Below are positions 46,101 to 56,342 of a DNA stretch of 64,000 nt, in pieces. Source of the stretch: Scenedesmus sp. ARA3 (lineage: Eukaryota; Chlorophyta; Chlorophyceae; Sphaeropleales; Scenedesmaceae); assembly GCA_004335835.1 (NCBI GenBank), contig RWJK01001013.1, positions 202,314 to 266,313 on the forward strand, written 5' to 3'. The number at the start of each line of letters is the position of its first letter. Within the stretch, counting starts at the first letter, position 1. The translations under genes were made by a program, and so were the position numbers. The notes under the pieces are model-generated. The model was not told where the DNA came from. It searched no databases and worked only from the letters and a program-made list of their open reading frames with translations.

Positions 46101-49100
46101 TTAGGCGAGCGAATTAACTAGTACTAGCTGCTTTTGCAGGCCAGGCTACAATGCTGTGGACTCGTCGAGCACTGCTGCTGGCATGTTGCCTTTGTAAGGT
46201 GTCAACAAAGACAGCAACTCGTAGACAGCAACTCAGGAAGGTCCTCGCAACCTGACGCGGAGGCCTGCACAGCTGTGCTTGAGCTGAGCATGAGCATCTG
46301 TTGCTTAACAATGCAGGTGGGACATTCGCCAACGTGGACATCAGCAGTATCCAGTTGACGGTGCAGTACGCGACACTGGGCGTCTGTGGAGGCAGGTCAT
46401 TCTCCGGGACGCAGCCGGCAAGCGTTACTGTCATAAAGATTGGCACTGGCCTCACCTTTGGTACTGGCGCTGATGTTGATTTCTCGATCAAGAAGTTCTC
46501 CACTTTTGACACTGCAGTCGCGCAATGCGCGGAAAGCAATGGCAAAGTTTACGCAGAATTCGATGTTCTCAACAAAGGCGTCAATCCGCTGTTACTGACC
46601 GCAGTGCTGGAAGACGGCAGGTCCTGCAACCTTGGTGAGCACGTCACCTCACACCTTGCACAGACTACTGCCGGCTTCTGTACTAAACCAACACCGCTGC
46701 TTGCATGTCACAGTGCGATCATTTGTGACCTCCCCATTTCATTGCCGCTGTACACGTGGCACACATGGCATTTGTGAGGAGGGCAGCTGGAGTAGATATT
46801 GGCCAACGCAACAAAGCATCGCCTATGCCTTACTTGTGGACATGCACTGAGGGCCAACAACAGCATGACCTGCTTTCATGCCCTGCTGGTCATGTGCTGA
46901 CAGCATGCAGTTGCTTCGTCCACTCCAGTAGCTGTCAGCTTCAAGCTGTGCTAGTGCTGCCTGTTGAGGTTATGCCTCAACACAGGTCTGACACGCCCAC
47001 ACATAGAGCAACATTTCAGCTGTTGCCTACTGTCAGCGCAGTACGCTCAACCAATCCTGTGTGCTGATTGCAATTGCAGGTTCTGCAACATGGGCAACTG
47101 TGCAGCCAGGAACAAATGGGAAAGTTCCTGTGGAATGTTTCGGCGACGTCAACAACCCCATCAAAAGCGGCGCGCACATCGTGACAATGCAAGCCAGGTG
47201 AATCTGCATGCAGTGCATTCACTCAGTACTTCATATGTGTATATGATGGCTCATTTGCGAACAGCTGTTGTATAAACTGAGGTTTTGGCAGAGTTTAGCA
47301 GCTGCTCAGTGGTGACACAGCCAGGCACCTGCGGCACTGCGTGCTACCCTCCCAAAGAAGCTTTGCGCCCATGCCACCCATGACAGCAAACCGCATTGTG
47401 CCAGCTTTGGTAGCCCACATGTGGGCTCACACGTGTACACGTGTGCAACCAGTATGTGCGACAGGCAACTGAGCATGCATGCTGGCGCTGCATCTGATCT
47501 TGGCCCGCCCCTGACTTAAATGAATCAATGAATGAGCTACGCGTGGTGTGTTCACACTTAACACCCGCGTGAGTTAAGGAAGGTGTAGAAGGGGACGTGT
47601 GTGGCGATGAAGATACCTGCGAGGTATGAGCCATGCGCCTCCAAGCCTCCTACCATTGCCCCTGACACGTCAGCCTGGCTGTGCTGTAGGTATGAGGATG
47701 TGGGTGGTGGCCGCTGCCTCCTTGGCGATCCAGTTGGCCTCGTGGTGACCATGAAGCCTGTGGCACGGCTGAGCCTGGCGCCCCTGGGCCCCTTCACTCT
47801 CTCCAACAGTGGGGCCAAGACATTCACGGCCAAGTTCAGCCTCACCACATTCCGCCCTGGCGACGTTGTAGCATTCGCTGTGAACTGCCAGTCAGGTGCA
47901 AGCACACCTAACGGAAACAAATGCGGAGAAATTATTGATAATGGTGTCGCACAATGTGATACATCACCGGGTGAGACAATACTGCTGTTTGCCTTATGTA
48001 GGTAGCTGAGAATTTATAATTAGATGCATGTTTGCAGGCAATGCAGCCACACTTAGTGGGGTCCATGCATCGCGCGTTGCAGCTCGATCCTATGCAGCCT
48101 CTGAGTCGTAGGCAGTCAGATCGTGCTGCTCGGACTAGCATGGCATGCAGTCACCAGTAGCTGCTCTCAGCTGTTGGTTCAAAAGTAGTGTGGCTCTGGC
48201 ATGCATGCAAACGATGCATGGCGCATGATGCTGCATCCGTTCCAGTGTGCCTCCCGGCACAACTGCCCATCTTCTAACAACTGTGGTTCCATGCAGGTAC
48301 AATCCCACTGGCAAGCCTGCCCGTAGAGGACTTTGTCATCACTGTCACGTGCAGAAGGGCTGATGGCACCGCCATCAGCAGCGGAGATTATCCGCTTCTG
48401 CTGACTGCAACTAGCAAAGACGACTGTACTGGTCGCGTCACACCTTTCGTTGTCTTGGTTCAATCCAGTAGTGTTGTGACAGTCACCAGTGCAGCATCAA
48501 ACGTGGCCCTCGCTGCATCAACAAACACAGCCGTATGCCCAGGTGCTGCCTCACTGGCGTTCAGCTTCAGTTACTCGGGCAGCAACCCACTGGAGTCGCC
48601 CGTGCAGCTGCGGGCGACCCTGGCTGGCGCTACGTGCAGCGTGAGCCCTGCAGGTAATACACTGGGCACGCCTTGAGGCTGCCACAAAAAGCAGACGGCA
48701 TGTGGCAGATGCCGATCCGGCAGCTGTGACCTGCTTACTGCTGCATCTGCTCGCTTCTGGACAGCAGGTTTGATACGATCATTTGAGCACTCGCCTGAAA
48801 GCGCTTTCTGGCTCGCCCCAGCTGTCTGTGAGCATGCAACTTGCACGCCTCTGCTGTAGTCTCGCTGGCATGCTAAAGCCATATCTGTCTGCATTGCTTG
48901 TCATGTTCGTGTTGCAGCGGCGCTGACTGGCACCATCACAGCAGGCACCCCGGTTGTCATCACTGCCAGGTGCACCCTGAACAGCGGCCAGCCCTTTGCA
49001 GCGGGCAGCTACAACACATCACTGACCGCGACCCTCACCAGGACACAGCAATCCGCCACAGCAGCTGGCCAGGTGCTGGTCGCCTGCAGTGCTTCTGGCT

Positions 49101-49664
49101 GCTCATCCCTGCAAGTCTGCGGAGGCGGCAACGGCGGTGGTGGCGGAGGCGGAGGCGGTGTTATTGTCGTTACGCCTCCACCTGTTGTCTCCTTTGCCAC
49201 ACAATGCCCGAAGCTGCCCTCTCAGGTGGCTGTGGGAGACTCACTGGTGCTGGCCTTCCCTGTTGCAGCAACAGGAAACGTCGCAGCTACCAGCCTGTCA
49301 CTGGTGGATGTGCTGGGGGCTGGACTGGACTATGTGTCTGCATTTGTCGACTTTGGTGAGTGCCTCTGGCTGGAGACTGGATTGAGAACTATGACCTGCG
49401 CAGTATAAACGAAGCTTGGTTGGCTAGGTGCGTGACGCTGCACATGCAGTGTGTCACAGGCAGGGCTGCCAACAGGATGGCAGCACACTCGCCTGCATGC
49501 ACCTGCTCGTGTCTGCTAGCACCTCTCTTCAGCAATGTCACTGTGCTTGTGAGCATGTCTTTTGGTGCTGCTGTGCCTGTTGTCCACTGCATGCACTGTC
49601 CATAAGTTGTATGGCACCTGTGGTCTGTTGGCTGCTGCTGCCGCTGCTGCTCGGGCAACATGTT

Positions 49665-49705
<41 letters not shown>

Positions 49706-52700
49706 GCTTGTTCACCTGCGTGAACAGATGCCAGTGCATGCAGCTACACAGCGTCCAGCAGGCAGGTCACCTGCAACCTGGGCGCCGTGGCACCAGGAGC
49801 ACCAGGCAAGCTCATCTGGATAGTGGCCAACGTGGTGGGCAGGACCGCCGACCACACCTACTCAGTCTCTGGCACCACCAACGGTTATGGCCCTGTCAGT
49901 CAGGCAGCCACGGCATGTGCAGTCCCTGTGGTGAGCGAGCAGTGCTGTTGTATGGTTGTCATGCAGGACTTGTTCCGTAGCGTAGTCTGGTGGCGCGCAA
50001 CAGCATATGACTAGCAGAAGCAGCAGCAGGATTAATCAGAGGTTGGCTGCTGTGTAACAATGCATGCATGCCCATGCCTCTGCCTATGTGCACCTGTCTG
50101 CAGCGCAGCAATGTCTCACAACTGAACAAGTTGGCACCTCTTACATTGTTCCTTGCTGAGCCATTACAACCCATCATTCGCCAGAGGCACGTGCCTGCTG
50201 CATCTCATGACACACATACTTTGCTCATAGCTGAATCAATGCGTCGCCCCTGCCCTTTGTGCCTGCAGCGGACACCTGACATCGTCATTGGCCAGGCTGT
50301 GAGCCCCGCTGCAGCCTCCATGGTGCCCGGCAACCAGCCGCTGTTCACCTTTAGCAGCACCGTCAGCGCAGCAGCAGGCTCCGGCCGCTTGAACAATGCC
50401 CGACTGGACGTGTCATTGTCGGCTGGGCTTGCTAGGACTGGCGACATCTTGGCACTGCCTGACGGTGGGCTGCTGCTCGGCTGCGCATGCTGCTGAGGTG
50501 TTGTTGTTTTGGCATCTGTTGTCGCAGCGCACATACAGAAGCTGATGTACACGGACATGACTTTACCACAATCATGCGTTCTGTTTGTAAACCGACCTCT
50601 GTGCTGGTGGAGATGAGCAGCTGGAACAAGGCAGCCTGCTGCTGCAGCATGCCCATGGTACTTACAGCTATTGTTATGCATGTGCGTGCAGCGTCCCTGG
50701 CGGCCAAGTCTGGCATGCTGACCGCCCTGCTTCTCACACAATCTGTATGCTGCCATCTGCGCCCTCTGCAGGCACCTGCACAGCAGGCAGCACCAGCTTC
50801 AGCTGCACCTGGAGCCAGGTGAATGAAGGCTCTCCCAAGACCATCTCCTACCAGGCCTTTGCGTTTGCAAGCGGCAGCCAGTCGGCAACTGCCGTGGTCT
50901 CCGCATCTGGTGACACACAGACAACAGGCAACAACGCACAGACCACAACCGTCACTGTACAGGTGTGTGCGCACGCCAGCATGTCCGCCAGCATACGTTG
51001 TGGCATTGACTTTGTATCAATATCTGTAATTAGCTGTGCGGCTGTGCTGTTGCTGTTGTTCAACTTGAACTGCCTGGCCCTGCAGCCGTGCGCCACATCC
51101 ATGCGCCCTTCACACGTATCACACCTGTGCCACTGCTTGCCTATGCTGACACATGCTTGTTTTGCTGCTTTGCTGCCGCAGGCCCCAACCACCTCTGGCC
51201 TGTTCACCAGCATCTCAGCGCCAACGCCTGTCCAAACCAACGCCCCCCTCACCTTCACTGTGGCAGCGGGTGTCGCCGCTGGCAGCAGCAGCGTCAACCC
51301 GCTGCGCCTTGTTGTGCAGCTGCCTGCCAGTGGCATCACAGCCACCTCCGTCGCTGCGCCAAACACAGCAGGTGCGGCGCTGCACAACTTCATAGCTGCT
51401 GCAGCTGTACAGCAGTCTGTACACGCCTGCCTTGTGATTGTCTGTGGGCGTGCTGTAGCAAGCAGTCTGCGACTCAGCACACACAGAAAGCAGGCTGCTG
51501 TGTTGTGCGCCAGCGCGCTGCATACGCTTGACTGCATGCAAGGTCAACTGGGCGGCTGCCGTCTTGCAGCACCTAAGGCTGGTCAGCCATGCTGGCCATG
51601 CATTGTGTCTGTACAACTTGACTGCTACTGCATCCCACCATCAGCAAATTGCCTTTCTGCATCCATCCTGTCACTGTCCTTGCAGCATGCGTGATTGCCG
51701 GCACTACCATCACGTGCACCTGGCCGGGTGATGTGTCCCCAGCAGACAGCAAGCTGGTGCAAGCGCTGGCAACCGTGGGCACTGCAAGCCCCCTCACCAT
51801 CACCTCAACAGTGACGACCGACACAGCCGGCGTTGCAGCGGCTACACACTCTGTCACCATTGCTGCAAGTGCGGTGAGTCCTACTCGGCCATGCACACTG
51901 CAATTGTTGCCAGATATGTGGATTTTGTTGCCAGATATGTGGATATTGTTGCCAGATATGTGGATATTGTTGCCAGATATGTGGATATGCAGCGGCGACT
52001 CTGCTTTGAATGGAGCTGCTGCTGCTTGTGTTGGTGGAGGTGCTGCTGTCACTGGCACTCCGGACGTTCACTCACCTGATGGGTAAACGCTCGTACTGCC
52101 TGCTGCTGAGCCACTGCTGCTGTTCTTGCCGCCACGTCCATGCACGCAGGCCATCAGCCCGCCCTCAGCTGTCACTGCAGACATCAGCAGCCCCTCCAGC
52201 CGCGTGCCAGTCAACTCGCCATGCAAACAATTCTGAACATTGAACCAACACCCACCTGATAGGAAATGCGTGTGCTGCCTGCTGGTGCTGCTGCTGCTGC
52301 TGCTGCCATGCACGCAGGCCATCAGCCAGCCCTCAGCTGTCACTGCAGACATCAGCAGCCCCTCCACGCGCGTGCCGGTCAACCAGCCCTTCACTCTGAA
52401 GCTGCGCGGAGGCATGACAGCCACTGGAGCCACCGGCCTGCGGCTGCTGGGGTCAGCCTCTGACAGCTGTAGCCTGCAGCTGCAGGCAGCAGACCTGCCC
52501 ACACAAGGTGAGAGTGGATCACTTCTAAATTGCCCTGTGAGTTGAGATCTTTCCAGAGGCAATGTTGATGCATGCCTCTTCAGTCGAGCTGTGATTGCTT
52601 TGGTCTGCTTGCACGTCCATGCACAACCTGCCTCACCCCACACCACCGGCTGCTGCCACTTTCATCCAACATCACTCGCCAAACCCCTGCGGCTGCCGCA

Positions 52701-55700
52701 TGCTGTCGCCACTCTTTGTCCTTTTCATGTGCAGTCTGCAACATCCTGCCATCCCTTGAGACCATCAGCTGCGCCTGGGGCGACACCAGCGGCGCAAACG
52801 CCTTCAGAGAAGTGCAGCTCACCGTGCTGCCCACAAAAAGCGGCACATGCACCTTCTCCCTGGTCACCCTGGCTGCCGGCAAAAGCGCCACTGCAAACAG
52901 CAGCATCACCTTCTTCACGCCGACCTGCGACAGCTTCACGGCAGACGGCACGGCATGGTCCAAAGCCCCAGGCAACACCTGCCCCACAGGGACGTTCTCC
53001 ATCCCGCCTGCTGCAACTGGTGTTGTAAACCCCGGGCCTACGACTTGCTGCACCTCATCTCAGGAAACAGCAGGCCTGCAGGTATCAGTGACGCTGCCTG
53101 CGCCAGGTCACAGGCTGGAAAACCGGCAGTTCCTGTTCATCCTGAATGTGAGCTACCCAGTGGGGCTGGGGCCTGCTGCAGCCAAGGAGGTGACGCTGCA
53201 GAGCAAGCTGCCTGATCTGCTGACGCCTTCGGATATGCTCGTCCTCAACAGCGCAACATCAAGTGAGTGGGCAGTATGTTGTGGTTCGGCGGTCTGTTTA
53301 AGTATCTGCAGCGTTGTCATAAGTGAAAGAGGGTCTGTTGGGTTGAGATATGGCACTGCTCTGGTGCTGTGTGTCAGCTGCTGGTTGACTGCTGTGATGC
53401 TTGGTGTCGCAGCTGCTGCTGCAGCCCTGCTCACTGCACATGGCGGCCATTACTTTGCCAAGCGCACCAGCGTGCCATGCCAGGCCACCAGCCGCTTATC
53501 AACTGGCCCATAAACTATCCATACAACTTGAGCTGCGTGCTAGGCTGTTGACACGATGGCCGTGCTGTGTGCTGTGTGCTGCTGTTGCTTGTAGCTTGCA
53601 CCGTCAGCGGCAAGGACATGGCGTGCTCCCTGGGAGACATGGCCCAGGGCAGCTACGTGACAACCATCCAGCGCGTCATTTCCAACAGCCTTCCTCGCGA
53701 CGTCAACGCCACCGACATTGTCAACAAAGTAACAGCCAGCTGCGGCGCGGGGGCATCCTGCACGGGCGAAGGGAGTGCTGCGCTGCAGGTGCGGGCTGCG
53801 ACTGCATCTTGCATCTGTGACACGTGTGCAACTGGGTGCACCAGCGCAACCTGTTGTTGCTGCTGCTGCCACTGTTGGTGCAAGCTGTGTCACCTGTTAA
53901 GTCTGTTGCTGCTGCCGCCGCTGCATGCTCATGCCACCTGCCCTGCAGATCCGCAAAGCGCCTCGCGACATGCAGGTGCGAGTGTCCGCCAAGAACACCT
54001 CTGCAGTGGGTGAGAAGTTCACGGTGGCGTTCACGATGTACCCCATCGGCATGAAGACAGTGACCAACGCCACCTTCACAGGCGTCATCCCAGACACGCT
54101 GAGCATCAATCAGATGACTCAGAGCATCTCCACGGGTGAGACAGCTGCACTGATAGACATGCAACAAAAGCCTGTGCATGCATGATTGCTCACTGCAGGG
54201 AGTGCACTCTGCTTTGGCATGCGTAACTGCTCATTGCCTCTGTGAAACGTGCATTGCCTTGGCTTTTCACAGCGCTGCATGCAGATTGTCTGTCAAAACA
54301 GCAGGTGCTTGATTCTCCAGTCACCACCTCAGATGTATGATCCACACCTAGATGCTGCGGTGTAGCAGCGGTGTGCAGCTAAGACATCCATTGCAGCACG
54401 TCACCTCAAATGATTTGCGCACCTAAACTGCGCCATCAGCTTCAGCGCGCCTCAACTGCACAACAAGTCAAAACGCGTGACAACTGACTGGATCTGCCTG
54501 CCGTGTGTGGTGTTACTGCGTTCTACTGTGCAGGCGCTGGCACCTGCACACTGACAAAGGCCAGCTCGGGCAACGGCGGCACTGTCGATTGCAAGATTGG
54601 CCTGCTCTTCCAGCAGGAGATGGTGCGGGTGATTGTCACCACAGCAGCAGCCGGCAGGGAGCTGGTGACTGGCACAGGCGAGTGGACATCCATCACCAAT
54701 GGGCTTCCAAGGAAGAGGGTGGCGAGTGCCGAGGTCACCACTACAGCCAAGGTGAGGCCACATGGCGAGTGGTGCCATGGTCAGGCAGTGTCTGCATCTT
54801 TGAGCTCCCGATGCGCATGCATGGTCAAGGTGCTTTATAGTGCAGCCAGGGTTGTGCGTCCTGGTGCTGCTGCTGCTGCTGCTGCTGTTGCTTTGGGGAC
54901 GAGAGCACGGGCTGCTGACCACACCTAAATGGCCGGCACCCCACAACTGCATGATAGGCTTCGAGGCCGAAACCTGCACCTTGTACATCATCACCTGATC
55001 ACCACACCATGCTGCGGCAGCTAACCGTGGCACTCAAACTTCACACACCTTCAACATCTGCTCTGACCACGCCGGCCGCTGCTGCTGTGCTGCCTGCTGT
55101 TTTTTGCAGAGGCCTGGAGCTCTGCTCATGCTGCAGCACTGCTCTGCTGATGGGTCTTTCTACATTAGCATTTCACCACGCTGACCGCTGCTGTTGTGCT
55201 GTCTGCTGTGTTTCTGCAGAGGCTGAAGCGCACAGGCAGCCTTGAGCTAGGCTCCTGCTGCAGCGCTGCTGCATGCAATGACAACGTGCCTGAGGACGCC
55301 TGCTCCGGCACCTGGACCTCTGATCCTAAAATGAAGTGCGGCAGCTCATTCTGCACAGGCGCCTGCTGCTCCTTCAGGGGCAGCAGCAACGCAGTGTGCA
55401 GGCGCACCTACAAGTGGGAGTGCCTGCCGGCTGGGTCCTCATGGGATGCAAAGGCCTCCTGCTTTGCTGCGAGCACCTGCCCTGCAGTGAGTGTCTGCTG
55501 GCGTTGAAACAGTCTGGGGTGGCTGGATGCTGTTGCACCTGCACAATGCGAGTTGTTTGCAGTAATTTTCGTGCTTACAGTGCCTGCAGCGGAGCGTTTA
55601 CTGCCGTGCTGTGTGGTGTGCTGTGCTGAGGTGGGGGCTTCCAGTGTGAAATGAAACATAGCAATAAAGCATGCCTTGCTGAAATCCATAATGTTTCGAA

Positions 55701-56342
55701 TGGGTGTGTGTTGTGTCTTAGCTAAAGTGACGCATGATCGCTTGCATGCTGGGCAGGCACTCGCACGCCATCAGCCCTCCAAAAAACACATCCGTGCTTG
55801 CCGTGTGCCTACTAGTAATAACTCCCCTCCTCTGCCTTCCCGCCTTGCAGGCAAAGTCTCTCGGCGGCGTAAGCCCACAAGGCACCTCCAGCTGTGCTTC
55901 CAAGAGCTTCCCCTGCAGGCCCGGCCTGGCCAGCAGCTGCTGCCCAGGCCTCAGCTGCCAGCCTGCAGGAAAAGATTGGTCTGGTACTGCCGGCAGCTAT
56001 GCATGCCAGCCTGCAAATGACTGCAGTGCTGTTGGTGAGGCTTGTGGACCCTTCCCTGGTGGATCTCAGTGCTGCAAGGGACTAGATGCATCATGCATTG
56101 TGAGCAGCGAGTCTGGCGTCGGCTACTGCCGCAGCCGCAGCAGCTGCAAGAGCTCTGGAGGTGGTTGCGGAAAGGATGACGACTGCTGCGGAGGCCTGGC
56201 ATGTGGGGCAGGAAAGAGGTGTGAGGTGGCGAGGTGTGATCTGGGCAGGGCATGCAGCGATGATGCCTGTGTGGCCAGGCGCGATCAGCTGTGCGCTATC
56301 TACTATGCTGCTGCTGCCTCCTCACCTGCTGGCGGCAAGTAA
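43138..56342 (+). CDS. Gene B: giant secreted protein of Ig-like/DUF11-like repeats with cystine-rich C-terminus
   Basis: Twenty-three exons, 1765 residues: 43138-43210, 43634-43936, 44481-44562, 44917-45027, 45289-45485, 45939-45989, 46317-46634, 47080-47197, 47690-47895, 48297-48653, 48918-49355, 49728-49930, 50269-50464, 50772-50962, 51182-51371, 51686-51873, 52318-52507, 52735-53262, 53595-53788, 53949-54135, 54534-54751, 55220-55486, 55851-56342. A signal peptide (MARVGWLAILAVLAISNIRW) starts it. Residues 150-670 hold Ig-like modules with paired Cys. A Gly-rich hinge (about 674-690) and PPP follow. Residues 690-1513 hold repeats like bacterial DUF11 (VAVGDSLVLAFPVAATGN, VDVLGAGLDYVSAF, RQVTCNLGAVAPG). 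Two cystine-rich regions end the protein (CCSAAACNDN; CGKDDDCCGGLACG). No membrane anchor is seen; likely cell wall or extracellular matrix. All junctions keep frame. Confidence 0.8.
44032..44122. repeat. (CAG)n with GCG/GAG interruptions in gene B intron 2
   Basis: A CAG array shows a higher-order period of about 30 bases set by GGCGCAG and GGAGCAG interruptions. Confidence 0.8.
49661..49703 (+). repeat. (CTG)n upstream of gene B exon 12
   Basis: About fourteen CTG triplets end 25 bases before the exon that starts at 49728. Confidence 0.9.
51906..51988. repeat. 21-bp minisatellite, four copies, in gene B intron 16
   Basis: GTTGCCAGATATGTGGATAT-type units are repeated four times, almost identical, starting 33 bases after the donor of exon 51686-51873. 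Confidence 0.9.
52067..52250 (+). repeat. Duplicate of intron end plus start of gene B exon 17
   Basis: The copy has its own ATGCACGCAG acceptor and from 52150 encodes AISPPSAVTADISSPSSRVP, against AISQPSAVTADISSPSTRVP in the real exon at 52318. It then drifts and meets a TGA. The upstream intron part (CACCTGAT, CTGCCTGCTG) is duplicated too, so the unit is about 170-180 bases. Confidence 0.8.
55066..55147 (+). repeat. Diverged duplicate of the acceptor region of gene B exon 22
   Basis: ACCACGCCGGCCGCTGCTG through a TTTTTTGCAG acceptor at 55100-55109 parallels 55175-55219. The following exon-like piece (AGGC, then GGAGCTCTGCTCATGCTGCAG) is a shortened match to the real exon start. Confidence 0.6.
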
